NCBI GenBank assembly: GCA_018815325.1
Contig: JAHIYE010000016.1
Location: 1 to 64,000, forward strand
Source of the DNA: Gammaproteobacteria bacterium
Lineage (GTDB): Bacteria; Pseudomonadota; Gammaproteobacteria; Burkholderiales; Burkholderiaceae_C
Direction of reading: 5' to 3'
DNA: 64,000 nucleotides
Shown here: piece by piece, positions 43,002 through 52,291 of the stretch
How the letters are laid out: each line of letters starts with the position of its first letter
How positions within the stretch are numbered: position 1 is the stretch's first letter
Made by a program: the position numbers and the translations under genes
Notes under the pieces: generated by a model
What the model was told of the DNA's origin: nothing
The model's input: the letters and a program-made list of their open reading frames with translations, nothing else
Databases searched by the model: none

Positions 43002-44588
43002 ATGCGAGCCCGCCTGTTCATCGCGCTGCTCTGTACGAGCAGCCTGGTCCATGCACTCAATGTGAACGACCCTCGTCGCTTTGAATGCCGGCAGGGCAGT
43101 TGCCTCAATGGCTCCGGCGTGGCCTGGGATGCAGCGCTTAGCGTCAACATGCAGGGTAATTGGCGCAACGGCAACACCATTCCCGGCGAAACCTATGTCG
43201 TCACCCTGCCGATCGCGCCCAACAAGCAGTTCAAGCAAGTCTATGGTCAGGACGGCCTGCTGGAAAGTGGCGACATGCCGCGCAGCCTGGGCGTATTCAA
43301 TGCTGTGATCCCGGCGTTTCGTGGCAGCTATGGGCGCTACACACATGCTTTTCTGCGCCAGACGGTTGCCGTCATCAGGCAAGGTGTTTATGACACGGGA
43401 CTTGGGATTGAATACCGAGGGCGCTTCGAGTACCTCGCAGCCAAGAGCGGCATGACCTCCGGCTGGGGCTCGGGCTTCTACGTCTTTTACGGTGACAGGC
43501 TGGACACGGAGGAAAACGAAAAGGAAAGCGGTCTGTTCATCAGTGATGAAACCCCAGGCGGTGCACGGGTTCGCTTCGTCAAGGCCGATCCCAGCTACCT
43601 CGCCGTCATGCAGAAGAAATACCAGCAGGACATGGAGATCGCCAAGGGCGATTTCGCGCAGCAGGAGTCAGAGCAAAAATGGCGCAGCGCCTTGGCCGTC
43701 ATCGGCAAGGTGGCCTTCAGTCTGGCAGCCGCAAACTCGGACATGGGTGGCAATCTCATGAGCGGGGGAGGCAGTGGTGGCGGTGGTCTGACTGGTCTGA
43801 CTGGTCTGGCTGGCCAGATCGGTGGCAGTGAGGGCGGCAACCTGGCAGGCAATATTGCCATGGGCCTGGTTTCGGGCATGTTCAACCAGGGCGGCGGCTT
43901 CAATGTCAAGGACCTCGCCACCCAGACCATTGGCAGTGTCGCGGGTGGCAATCAGCAGCTCACGAACGTGCTGTTGACGGCTGTCAGCGAAGGTCTGGCG
44001 GAAGCTGGAACCCCTGGCACCACCATGCAAGCCAGAAGCACAAGCAACCCCGCGACGAACGGCAGAGTCGCATCCACTGGCTCTGCCGCAGTGGATGCTT
44101 TTGCTGGCGCGGTGATCAGCAACACGACCAACACGATTGCCTCTGCCATCACGGGCAGTACCAATAACGCGAGCCTGGGCAATCTGAGCGGAGCTTTACT
44201 CAACCAAATGTTCGGGGGCTCGAAGCCGGCGCTGAGCAACGCCGCCGGCAACAGTGGCAACCCTGTGAGCGCCTCGCCCTCACCCTCGGGCGTCGCAGGA
44301 ACCTCGGGCGGCAATCGTGCTGCTCCCGCTGGACGCAGTGGTGGCAGTACGCTTAGCGCGGCAACGAAGGCCGCAGCGGAGGCATGTCCGCGCGACTACC
44401 GAGGACCTGATGATGACCCCCAATTCGATTCATACTGCAAACTCGCCCAATTCAACCAATGCCTCGACAAGGTGACGGGAACAACCACCTATCAGGCCCA
44501 GACACAATCAGTCTGCAATACGCTGGATCGACTTCTCAGATCGACCAAAGGTGGTCGCGCCGCTTCTTACTGCAGTTACTGCAAATAA
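43002..44588 (+). CDS. exported Gly/Ser-rich protein with cysteine-rich tail (cluster gene 2)
   Basis: 528 residues. Signal peptide (MRARLFIALLCTSSLVHA), a structured N-terminal half with GRFEYLAAKSGMTSGWGSGF, a long glycine-zipper and Ala/Ser/Asn-rich middle (repeats of GLTG/GLAG; about residues 245-460), and a C-terminal domain with seven or so cysteines ending CSYCK. The middle could be a flexible or membrane-interacting linker. Not recognised as any known family. Base composition matches the neighbours, so recent transfer is not obvious. Confidence 0.72.
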   Translation: MRARLFIALLCTSSLVHALNVNDPRRFECRQGSCLNGSGVAWDAALSVNMQGNWRNGNTIPGETYVVTLPIAPNKQFKQVYGQDGLLESGDMPRSLGVFNAVIPAFRGSYGRYTHAFLRQTVAVIRQGVYDTGLGIEYRGRFEYLAAKSGMTSGWGSGFYVFYGDRLDTEENEKESGLFISDETPGGARVRFVKADPSYLAVMQKKYQQDMEIAKGDFAQQESEQKWRSALAVIGKVAFSLAAANSDMGGNLMSGGGSGGGGLTGLTGLAGQIGGSEGGNLAGNIAMGLVSGMFNQGGGFNVKDLATQTIGSVAGGNQQLTNVLLTAVSEGLAEAGTPGTTMQARSTSNPATNGRVASTGSAAVDAFAGAVISNTTNTIASAITGSTNNASLGNLSGALLNQMFGGSKPALSNAAGNSGNPVSASPSPSGVAGTSGGNRAAPAGRSGGSTLSAATKAAAEACPRDYRGPDDDPQFDSYCKLAQFNQCLDKVTGTTTYQAQTQSVCNTLDRLLRSTKGGRAASYCSYCK

Positions 44589-44715
44589 CCGGGGAATCCG
44601 GGAGAAACAAAACCCGAAAATGCGCCGAACCGCCTGTCTGCAGATTTCTGCAAGGGTATCCCTTCAATAGTCTTGGCCGGCGCTGCCGAATGGGCATAGT
44701 TTTACAAGGGTCCGA

Positions 44716-45804
44716 ATGAAATATCTCCTGATCATCTTCTTGTTCGTCTCGGAATCAGTCATGGCAGCAAACAATACCCGTCCGGTAGTGGGTGAGGGGA
44801 ATCCGAGTGCCTGTCTTGCCAGTCGTGAGTCCGCGAGGCAGAACGCGACACTTGCCGCACAGAACCATGCCTATCAGCAGTGCGCCAACTTTGGCGACGA
44901 CTGGGATCTGGTTGACCAGTGGCTATTGCCTGCCGGCGAAAAAACCGGGAACCCCCGCGACCTCGTGCAATGCACAAGCTGCACTGCCGCTGACGGTATC
45001 AAGTCAAGAGAAGGGTTCAAATGCACTGTGCGAATGTTGCCCCAGGTCTGTGCCAAGGGGGACTCAGCCCGAGATCACATCTCGAACGCTGACTGGAATG
45101 CCAAGGACAGAAAATCCGGGATGGCGCCAAAGAAAGAAAGCGATTCTGTCCAGGCCAGGAATGTCATCCTGGATGGAGTGCTCATGTCCTGCACGTCGGC
45201 CGTCACGTTTCGGGATGTGGCACTCGCCTCTGAAATGAATCTGGCATCTGCAAAGTTTGACAAGGATGCGGAGCGCCGCCGCCAGATGGCGCTGGCAAAG
45301 TTCGACGCTGATCTGCTGGAACTAACCCGGGGGGCTGAAGATGCCAGCGACGAGAAGTGGAAAAAAATAAAAGTTGCCGTGGCTGGTTCAGCCATTGGCG
45401 TGGCATCGGCCATTTATGGCGGCCATGGAGTCAAGGCAGGCGCATCGGAGGCTGAACGAAAGTATGCGGAAGCGCTGATTGGACGAGGCATCGAATGGGG
45501 CACATTCTTCGGAAAATATGTAGCACTCAAGGAGCCCGATATTACGTCGCTGGCGACGATGCCGGTAACCTTGCTTCTTGCCATTGCACCCCACGCCAAG
45601 GCAGCCGGCGTAACCATCGCCATAGGAGGCGGCGCGATAGACATTGCGACTGCAGTCGCCGAGGCCGAGCTTGAAGGTGACAATGCAAAAAAAATGCGTG
45701 GAAACATTCGAAAACGTGCGCATGACCTGGTCTCAAAACTCCAGATGCCACGCATCGCCAAACTCAATGCCATCAAGAATGACATCGACAAGGCCTGCAT
45801 GTGA
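44716..45804 (+). CDS. exported cysteine-containing protein with hydrophobic hairpin (cluster gene 3)
   Basis: 362 residues. Signal peptide (MKYLLIIFLFVSESVMA), a cysteine-rich N-terminal domain (QQCANF, VQCTSCTAA, FKCTVRMLPQVCAKG), a charged coiled-coil-like middle (ASAKFDKDAERRRQMALAK) and two hydrophobic glycine-rich stretches (AVAGSAIGVASAIYGG and SLATMPVTLLLAIAPHAKAAG). The last part could insert in a membrane, which would fit a toxin or pore-like role, but I have no family match. Same direction as the two preceding exported genes. Confidence 0.72.
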   Translation: MKYLLIIFLFVSESVMAANNTRPVVGEGNPSACLASRESARQNATLAAQNHAYQQCANFGDDWDLVDQWLLPAGEKTGNPRDLVQCTSCTAADGIKSREGFKCTVRMLPQVCAKGDSARDHISNADWNAKDRKSGMAPKKESDSVQARNVILDGVLMSCTSAVTFRDVALASEMNLASAKFDKDAERRRQMALAKFDADLLELTRGAEDASDEKWKKIKVAVAGSAIGVASAIYGGHGVKAGASEAERKYAEALIGRGIEWGTFFGKYVALKEPDITSLATMPVTLLLAIAPHAKAAGVTIAIGGGAIDIATAVAEAELEGDNAKKMRGNIRKRAHDLVSKLQMPRIAKLNAIKNDIDKACM

Positions 45805-45918
45805 ATCAGGTGGATGGTGACCGGTGATCCAGGCGCGAAGCGTCAATTTGGACAAGCGTGAGCAGAAGCTGTTTATCATCACCCAGAAGTTAGCAACGGC
45901 GCCTCAATCTCTGGACCG

Positions 45919-46950
45919 GTGCTGCCTCAGCCTCAAACCGCCGTGCCCCCTATTCCTGCAACACAGCAAACCCGGCCGAAGCTGGCCTACGTTGGCCGCT
46001 TCGCCCCCTCGCCTACCGGCCCGCTGCATGCGGGTTCGCTGGTGGCGGCACTCGCCAGCTGGCTCGATGCCCGCGCCCATGGCGGGCGCTGGCTGGTGCG
46101 CATCGAGGATGTGGACACGCCGCGCTGCGTGCCAGGGGCCGACCGCCTCATCCTGCAGCAACTGGCCGACTGCGGCCTGCTGCCCGACGAACCCCCGGTG
46201 TGGCAGTCGCAGCGCAGTGCGCTGTACCAGCAGGCGCTGGACGACCTCGCGGCACGCGGGCTGGCCTACCCCTGCGCCTGCACCCGCAAGGACATCGAAG
46301 AAGCCCTGCAGCACATGGGCCGGCCACGCGAGCGCAATGCCGAGCTGGTCTACCCGGGCACCTGCCGCAAGGGGCTGCAGGGGCGGGAAGCCCGGGCCTG
46401 GCGGTTTCTCAGTCATTTTCAAGAAAAAAAACAAGCTCCAGCCCTTACCGGATATGCACAAGCAGCTATTGAATCAGGAGCAAATCCAGCACCTCCACAC
46501 CTCACCTGCTGGACCGACCGCCGCCTCGGCCCCCAGCGGCAGGATGTCGAGGCGGACGTGGGCGACTTCGTGCTGAAGCGCGCCGACGGCCTGTTTGCCT
46601 ACCAGCTCGCGGTGGTGGTGGACGATGGCGCGCAGGGCATCAGCCACATCGTGCGCGGCGAAGACCTGTGCGACAACACGGCGCGCCAGATCCTGCTGCA
46701 GCGTGCACTGGGCCTGCCGACGCCGCACTACCTGCACACGCCACTGGTGCTGGGCGCCAACGGCGAAAAGCTATCCAAGCAGAACGGTGCGCAGGCGCTG
46801 GACACGTCCGACCCACTGACTGCTCTGCGAGCCGCAGGCAAGGTGCTTGGTTTGCACACGAAGGCCGACAGCGTGGGCGACTGGCTGACCGGCGCCACCG
46901 CCCAGTGGAAGCTGATGGATGCAAGCCACTTCCTGCGCCAACGGGAATAA
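45919..46950 (+). CDS. gluQ: glutamyl-Q tRNA(Asp) synthetase GluQ-RS
   Basis: 343 residues; glutamylates queuosine at tRNA(Asp) position 34. HIGH-like [20 protein letters not shown], the KMSKS-like EKLSKQNGA, and the zinc-site cysteines CACTRKD ... GTCR are present. A GTG start at 45919 fits the usual N-terminus. Longer than E. coli GluQ-RS (about 300). Residues about 168-186 come from a dispersed repeat (46421-46480). It lacks the anticodon-binding domain, as expected. Confidence 0.94.
   Translation: MLPQPQTAVPPIPATQQTRPKLAYVGRFAPSPTGPLHAGSLVAALASWLDARAHGGRWLVRIEDVDTPRCVPGADRLILQQLADCGLLPDEPPVWQSQRSALYQQALDDLAARGLAYPCACTRKDIEEALQHMGRPRERNAELVYPGTCRKGLQGREARAWRFLSHFQEKKQAPALTGYAQAAIESGANPAPPHLTCWTDRRLGPQRQDVEADVGDFVLKRADGLFAYQLAVVVDDGAQGISHIVRGEDLCDNTARQILLQRALGLPTPHYLHTPLVLGANGEKLSKQNGAQALDTSDPLTALRAAGKVLGLHTKADSVGDWLTGATAQWKLMDASHFLRQRE
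46421..46480 (-). repeat. intragenic repeat copy 3 (inside gluQ)
   Basis: Minus strand: ATAGCTG, 16 bases (CTTGTGCATATCCGGT), AAGGGCT, then a T-run. Same geometry as in the other copies. The gluQ frame reads through its complement in the same phase as in the permease copy. Confidence 0.7.
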
Positions 46951-46979
46951 GACAGGGCATTCCACCTAAAATCGACCCT

Positions 46980-47792
46980 GTGACTGATTCCACCCAAGCC
47001 CCTACCCCCGACGCTGCGGCCCCCGACAGTGCCAAGTCGGCGAAAGCTGCACCGCCCAAAGACCGCCGCCGCCTGCCGCCGTCGGATGTGGCTTTTCCCA
47101 AAACCATCAAGAGCTTTGTGCGCCGTGCCGGCCGCACCACCACCGGCCAAGCCAAGGCCTTCGAGGAGATCGGTCCCCGCGTGCTGCTGCCCTACCAGCC
47201 ATCTGCTATTGATTTAGTAGCTGTTTTCACAGATGCAGCAAGGGCCAGCGGCCAAAAAGATGCAACAGCCCGGCCCACCATCCTGGAAATCGGCTTTGGC
47301 ATGGGCGAGGCCACGGCCCACATTGCCGCGCTGATGCCCGAGAAAAACTTTCTCTGCTGCGAGGTACATGAGCCCGGCGTGGGCGCGCTGCTCAAGCGCA
47401 TCGGCGAGCGCGAGTTGCACAACATCCGCATCGTGGCGCACGACGCGGTGGAGGTACTGGACCACATGCTGCCGCTGCAAAGCCTCGACGGTGTGCACGT
47501 CTTCTTCCCCGACCCCTGGCACAAGACCAAACACAACAAGCGCCGCCTGCTCCAGACGCCGCTCGTGGCCAAGCTTGCCGCACGCCTCAAACCCGGTGGC
47601 TACCTGCACTGCGCGACCGACTGGGAGCCCTATGCCCAGCAGATGCTGGAGGTGCTCAGCGCCGAGCAACTGCTGAAGAACACGGCAGAGGGCTATGCCC
47701 CCAAGCCCGACTACCGGCCTCTCACCAAGTTCGAAAACCGCGGCCTCAAGCTCGGCCACGGCGTGTGGGACCTGGTGTTTGAACGTATGTGA
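46980..47792 (+). CDS. trmB: tRNA (guanine-N7)-methyltransferase TrmB
   Basis: 270 residues; methylates G46 of tRNA with S-adenosylmethionine. Motif [16 protein letters not shown], the motif [15 protein letters not shown], the [16 protein letters not shown] motif that is diagnostic for TrmB, and [13 protein letters not shown] are intact. GTG 46980 is the likely start, just after the gluQ stop; the frame stays open upstream. Residues about 75-94 are encoded by a repeat copy (47201-47260). The last bases overlap the next gene (GTGA). Confidence 0.95.
   Translation: MTDSTQAPTPDAAAPDSAKSAKAAPPKDRRRLPPSDVAFPKTIKSFVRRAGRTTTGQAKAFEEIGPRVLLPYQPSAIDLVAVFTDAARASGQKDATARPTILEIGFGMGEATAHIAALMPEKNFLCCEVHEPGVGALLKRIGERELHNIRIVAHDAVEVLDHMLPLQSLDGVHVFFPDPWHKTKHNKRRLLQTPLVAKLAARLKPGGYLHCATDWEPYAQQMLEVLSAEQLLKNTAEGYAPKPDYRPLTKFENRGLKLGHGVWDLVFERM
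47201..47260 (+). repeat. intragenic repeat copy 4 (inside trmB)
   Basis: Stem GCTA-TTGATTTAG-TAGC, then GTAGCTG, 16 bases, AAGGGCC, AGCG, and CAAAAA. The downstream half is nearly identical to the copy in the permease gene. It is read in frame as [13 protein letters not shown]. Confidence 0.75.
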
Positions 47793-48679
47793 AACCTGCC
47801 ACCCTGCTCGGTGTGAGCCCCAGCGTGGTCGGCCTGCCCTCGGGCAGCTGGCCAACCATCACGGACTTTTTGCTGGAGCGGTTTCCCGACATCCCGCGCG
47901 CCACCTGGGAGCAGCGCATGCAGCAGGGGCTGGTGGTGGACGAACAGGGCACGCTGGTCACGCCCGAACGGCCCTACTCCGGCCCCATGCGGGTGTACTA
48001 CTACCGCGCGATTGAAGACGAGCCCGAGCTTCCCTTCGAGGAAACCGTGCTCTACCAGGACGAGCATCTGGTAGTGGCCGACAAGCCACACTTCCTGCCC
48101 GTGGTCCCTGCCGGCCGCTACCTGCAGCAAACCCTGCTGGTGCGACTCAAGCGCCGGCTCGGCATCGACACCCTGGCGCCGATCCACCGCATCGACCGCG
48201 AGACTGCGGGCCTGGTGATGTTCTCGGTGCAGGCCCAGGCGGGTAATGCCTACTCATCATTATTTCGCGACAGGCAGATCCACAAGGAATACGAGGCCAT
48301 CGCACCCTGGCGTGCCGACCTGCAACTGCCGTTGCTGCACCGCAGTCGCATCGAGCCCGACACGCAGTTCTTCCGCCAGCGCGAGGTGCCAGGCACGCCC
48401 AACAGCGAAACCCGACTCGAGTTGCTGGAAGTGCGCGGCGCACTGGCCCGCTACCGGCTCTCCCCCGTCAGTGGCCGCACCCACCAGCTGCGCGTGCACA
48501 TGAATGCGCTCGGCATCCCCATCGTGGGTGACCTGCTCTACCCCGAAGTCGTGCACGGCCCGGACCATGTGCCAGATGACTACAGCCAGCCGCTGCAGTT
48601 GCTGGCCAAGGCGATTGAATTCACCGATCCAATCAGCGGCAAGCACAGGCGTTTTGAGAGTTTGCAGCGGCTGGACTGA
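47789..48679 (+). CDS. RluA-family pseudouridine synthase
   Basis: 296 residues. Catalytic motif [13 protein letters not shown] with the nucleophilic Asp, followed by KEYEAIAPW and the C-terminal [21 protein letters not shown]. Start GTG overlaps the trmB stop. The N-terminal extension resembles an S4-like segment. It isomerises uridine in an rRNA or tRNA; the target site is not predictable from sequence. Confidence 0.9.
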   Translation: MKPATLLGVSPSVVGLPSGSWPTITDFLLERFPDIPRATWEQRMQQGLVVDEQGTLVTPERPYSGPMRVYYYRAIEDEPELPFEETVLYQDEHLVVADKPHFLPVVPAGRYLQQTLLVRLKRRLGIDTLAPIHRIDRETAGLVMFSVQAQAGNAYSSLFRDRQIHKEYEAIAPWRADLQLPLLHRSRIEPDTQFFRQREVPGTPNSETRLELLEVRGALARYRLSPVSGRTHQLRVHMNALGIPIVGDLLYPEVVHGPDHVPDDYSQPLQLLAKAIEFTDPISGKHRRFESLQRLD

Positions 48680-48909
48680 GGCGGGGACCCGTGACAATTC
48701 CCGACACGTTCCACACATTGAGTCACCCCTTGTTGACGCCACCTCCGGCGTCCTCTACCATCTGCACCGTGATACATCTCAATCTGTTTTCCCGACGCTG
48801 CATGAACGCCCGACGCCAGTCTGGCGAGCCGTGTTGCGTCTGCGGAAAATCGATGGAAGACAAGCGATTCAGATGATCTGATCACTCGCTCCGAAGATTT
48901 CACCACCAG
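48680..48909. other. gene-free stretch before a terminator
   Basis: About 230 bases. A 61-codon frame with a Cys-x-x-Cys near its end was noticed but not supported. Confidence 0.35.
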
Positions 48910-48940
48910 GCCACGGCTCACCCCCGTGGCTTTTTTTGTT
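48910..48940 (+). terminator. rho-independent terminator
   Basis: Stem GCCACGG, seven-base loop, CCGTGGC, followed by TTTTTTTG. Ends the RNA-modification operon before the aminotransferase gene. Confidence 0.8.
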
Positions 48941-48969
48941 TTTGTACGTCTCACAGAAAGAGGTCTTGC

Positions 48970-50190
48970 ATGTTCCCTGCCACCGAAACCCACATTCCTT
49001 CAGCGACACGGAGCCTGATGCCCATCATCCCGCGGCCCGAACTGGTCTTTATGCGCGGCGAAGGGGCTTACCTGTTCGACCAGACGGGCCGCCGCTACCT
49101 GGACTGGGTGCAGGGCTGGGCCGTGAACTGCCTGGGGCATTCACCAGCCGCGGTGGTGCAGGCCCTGTGCGAGCAAGCCAGCACATTGATCAACCCCAGC
49201 CCGGCCTTCTTCAACGCGCCGGCCATGGCCTTAGCCAGCCTGCTGACGCAACACAGTTGCTTTGACCATGTGTTCTTTGCCAGCAGCGGCGCCGAGGCCA
49301 ACGAGGGCGCCATCAAGCTGGCGCGCAAATGGGGCCAGCTCCACAAAGGCGGTGCATTCGAGATCATCACCTTCGAGAACGGCTTTCACGGGCGCACCCT
49401 GGCTACCATGTCGGCCAGCGGCAAGCCCGGCTGGGACCGCCTCTTTGCGCCGCAGGTGCCGGGCTTTCCCAAGGCCCGCTTCAATGATCTTGATTCGGTA
49501 CAGGCCCTGATCGGCCCCCAGACGGTGGCCATCATGCTCGAACCAACCCAGGGTGAGGCGGGTGTGATCCCTGCCGCCCTCGACTTCATGCAAGGCCTGC
49601 GCCGCCTCTGTGATGCCCACGGCCTGCTGCTGATCGTTGACGAGGTGCAGACCGGCTGCGGCCGCATGGGAACACTGTTTGCCTACAAGCAATACGGGGT
49701 GGAGCCCGACATCATGACCCTGGGCAAGGGACTCGGTGGCGGCGTGCCCATCTCTGCCCTGCTGGCGAAAGAGGCCTGCTCCTGCTTTGTGCCGGGCGAC
49801 CAGGGCGGCACCTACTGCGGCAATCCGCTCATGTGTGCCGCGGGCGTGGCCGTGTTGCGCAGCCTGCTGGCCGAAGGGTTTCTGGATGCCACACGTTCCG
49901 TCGGGGCGTTGCTGGCTGACGGGCTCATGCGGCTGTCAAAAGAATTCGGCCTCGGAGAAGTACGGGGTCACGGCCTGCTTCTGGCGCTGGAACTGGGCTC
50001 AGACATTGCGCCACAGCTGGTGGAAAAGGCACGAGCGCATGGCCTGCTGCTCAACGCACCGCGGGCGCATTGCCTGCGCTTCATGCCCGCTCTGAACACG
50101 GCACAGGATGAGGTGGTGCAAGGGCTTGACCTGTTGCGCCAGGTGCTGCGTGAAACATCTGAAGCCGTTGAGGATGCCCCGGCGGCATGA
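48970..50190 (+). CDS. acetylornithine-type class III aminotransferase
   Basis: 406 residues of fold-type I PLP enzyme. Motifs: WVQGWAVNCLGHSP, FFASSGAEANEGAIKLARKWG, FENGFHGRT, DEVQTGCGRMGTLFAYKQ and the PLP-lysine in TLGKGLGGGVPI. Together they fit ArgD/acetylornithine or succinylornithine transaminases; the true substrate could also be another omega-amine. Starts after the terminator at 48910-48940. Confidence 0.9.
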   Translation: MFPATETHIPSATRSLMPIIPRPELVFMRGEGAYLFDQTGRRYLDWVQGWAVNCLGHSPAAVVQALCEQASTLINPSPAFFNAPAMALASLLTQHSCFDHVFFASSGAEANEGAIKLARKWGQLHKGGAFEIITFENGFHGRTLATMSASGKPGWDRLFAPQVPGFPKARFNDLDSVQALIGPQTVAIMLEPTQGEAGVIPAALDFMQGLRRLCDAHGLLLIVDEVQTGCGRMGTLFAYKQYGVEPDIMTLGKGLGGGVPISALLAKEACSCFVPGDQGGTYCGNPLMCAAGVAVLRSLLAEGFLDATRSVGALLADGLMRLSKEFGLGEVRGHGLLLALELGSDIAPQLVEKARAHGLLLNAPRAHCLRFMPALNTAQDEVVQGLDLLRQVLRETSEAVEDAPAA

Positions 50191-50222
50191 CCGGGGGCCT
50201 CACGCGCAGCTTGGCTGGATAC

Positions 50223-50672
50223 TTATTGCGCTGGCTTGGCCGTCAATTCGGCCAGTTGACGGCGCAGGTTCTTTTCTTCCTGGAAGCGTGCCGTGGCATC
50301 GCGGGCAACTGCCATCGAGCCCAGCATCTTTCCCTCAGGGTTCTTGACCATTGCAAAGCTCATGTCCACATAGATCGACTCGCCACTCTTGTGCAGCGAG
50401 CGCGTGATCATGGAGGTTCTGCCGGGTTTTGTGCCGCCGCGTTCGATGGCCATCCTGTAGCCATCCCAGTGGGCCTTGCGCATGCGCTCGGGGATGATGA
50501 GATCCAGACTCTGGCCGATGGCCTCCGTGGCCGTAAACCCAAAGACGTTTTCCGCACCCTGATTCCAGACATGGATGATGCCCTGCAGGTCCGAGAAAAT
50601 CAGCGCCTCAGGCATGGACCGCAAGATGTCTGCCGACACGGCCTCCAGATTGAAGTTTTCACTATTCGACAT
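50223..50672 (-). CDS. stand-alone PAS-domain protein
   Basis: 149 residues, a single PAS/PAC unit (MPEALIFSDLQGIIHVWNQGAENVFG, then SLHKSGESIYVDMSFAMVKN), no output domain and no membrane segment. It may act as a sensor or adaptor. It lies about 100 bases downstream of the degenerate HD-GYP gene on the same strand, so both might work together. Confidence 0.88.
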   Translation of the reverse strand: MSNSENFNLEAVSADILRSMPEALIFSDLQGIIHVWNQGAENVFGFTATEAIGQSLDLIIPERMRKAHWDGYRMAIERGGTKPGRTSMITRSLHKSGESIYVDMSFAMVKNPEGKMLGSMAVARDATARFQEEKNLRRQLAELTAKPAQ

Positions 50673-50778
50673 GCTTCGTCCTCACAGTTATTTCTGCTTT
50701 TTAATATAACGCTCAGGCAGAGGATTGGCAGCAGGTTTATCGCACCAAACTGACCTGCATCAAGATTCCCGACAAGGA

Positions 50779-51993
50779 TCAGGCGGCAATCAGCCGGCAC
50801 ATGGCTTCCAGGCGCAAATTCACCTTGATAGCCGTCGCGGTCAGCACCGACTGGATCGCGTGGGTGGGAATAGCCGTGTCACGCGCACGGGGCTCGGCAA
50901 TCGGCTCGTCGTTACGGTTCAGCACACTGGCGACCACGGGCTCCATGGGTTTGCTGCCGCGCCGGATAACGACAGCCGTTTCACCATTGTTGAGTTTGAC
51001 GTAGGTGCCGGGTGGGCACATGCCCAGGTTGCGAAACAAGGCTGAGCCCACCTCATCCTGCTTGTTCGCGCCCGGCTGCACCACCACGCTGCGGGTGGAA
51101 TCGCGCGCGGTACGACCCTCTCTCGATTTGCGCGGACTCAGTGCTGCGGTGTAGCGATCCAGCGTCTGCAGGATTTTCGTCAAGCGCAGTACGGGCGGCC
51201 AGTCTGCCAGCAAGTCTGGCCCCTTCAGCGCTTCGTGATGCCGCGCCACGATTTCGAGCCAGATTTTGTCCTTGACACCCGCGCCCATCAAAATCTTCAT
51301 GCCGTTCAGTGGGTGGTCGTCAATTTCCTTTCGTTGATGCACGTTGGGTACATCTTTTTGTGCAGCCAGCACATCCTGCAAGCGCGTCATGGCCACATTC
51401 ATGGTCAGGGCCGCACAGACCAGACTCTGGCGCTCATCCTCCGTCATGACAAACACCTCGGACATCGTATGCGCCAGGGTTGCACACAACAGGGCGTGCG
51501 TCACGCTATAGCCCTCAAAATGCGTGACGGCGCGATTGAACAACAGGAAAATGGAGCTTGAACTGTTCTCCATCATCAGGGTGTCGATGTGCCGGGTCAG
51601 GGTCCGTATCTTCTTGTCGAAATCCGGCGTGGTGTCAACACTGCCCAGAAGACCCCTGAGCTTGGATTCCATGTCTCCCCAGCGTTCTACCAGCGTGCCC
51701 ACGAGCTTGTCTTCGGAGAGGGCCGGCTGCGAACTCACAAATTTGGAGATGTCCTTGATGGGCGCGCCTGCACGGGTCAGCGCACTGATGCCCGACATCA
51801 GTGCACGCGTACCCGCCACCGTCTCGTCAAATTCGACCAGGATTTTCTTGCGGCTCTTGATGGACGCCAACTGCCTGTCCGTCTCGATCCGGTTCCCCTT
51901 GGCCAGCAACACGGCACCTGTCTCATCCCGCAGCGTGTATTTCAACGCCATGCCGAGACTCAGTTCCTCCGAGTTGAGTTCAATCAATTCCAT
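50779..51993 (-). CDS. degenerate HD-GYP-type protein
   Basis: 404 residues. The C-terminal half follows the layout of HD-GYP phosphodiesterases (EGYSVTHALLCATLAHTM; DDHPLNGMKIL; ARHHEALKGPDL), but the metal-binding HD motif normally in 'LLHDIG' is replaced by LTMNVAMTRLQ, and GYP reads GPD. Catalysis of c-di-GMP therefore looks lost; a sensing or docking role is more likely. The N-terminal 120 residues and the C-terminal 90 residues are of unknown function. Start ATG 51993. Confidence 0.85.
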   Translation of the reverse strand: MELIELNSEELSLGMALKYTLRDETGAVLLAKGNRIETDRQLASIKSRKKILVEFDETVAGTRALMSGISALTRAGAPIKDISKFVSSQPALSEDKLVGTLVERWGDMESKLRGLLGSVDTTPDFDKKIRTLTRHIDTLMMENSSSSIFLLFNRAVTHFEGYSVTHALLCATLAHTMSEVFVMTEDERQSLVCAALTMNVAMTRLQDVLAAQKDVPNVHQRKEIDDHPLNGMKILMGAGVKDKIWLEIVARHHEALKGPDLLADWPPVLRLTKILQTLDRYTAALSPRKSREGRTARDSTRSVVVQPGANKQDEVGSALFRNLGMCPPGTYVKLNNGETAVVIRRGSKPMEPVVASVLNRNDEPIAEPRARDTAIPTHAIQSVLTATAIKVNLRLEAMCRLIAA

Positions 51994-52015
51994 ACGCTTG
52001 CCAAAGGTTACTTAA

Positions 52016-52291
52016 ACTGGGATCCAGATACGCTGATGCACGCAAGTCATCGCGCATCAGCAGGCGAAGACAGAAACGCTCCGGCTGGGGAAAATTATCC
52101 AGCATTTTGTTATGCAGCGCCCCGCAGGTATACCACTACAGCCCTTCGGTTCAGGCCAGGCATCCCCACAGACAAGTTCTGGCTAAGTAGTAACCGTTGA
52201 AGAAGCTGACCACCTGCTGACTATACTTTTTCCAATGCCCTGCAGGGCAGCATGCCAGTCGGCATGACCAAGCAATAACTCAGGAGATTCC
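52016..52291. promoter_or_regulatory. divergent intergenic region with two palindromes
   Basis: A possible promoter TTGAAG-N19-TATACT (52197-52227) is followed by a perfect palindrome TGCCCTGCAGGGCA (52236-52249) and an inverted repeat CATGCC-AGTC-GGCATG (52251-52266), then the ribosome site AGGAG before the GTG start of the receptor gene. The palindromes lie in the untranslated leader of the receptor gene and could be operators or RNA hairpins. Confidence 0.5.

Noticed and set aside
48691-48876. 61-codon frame with Cys-x-x-Cys before the terminator
   Set aside because: No ribosome site and no recognisable domain; codon pattern not convincing.
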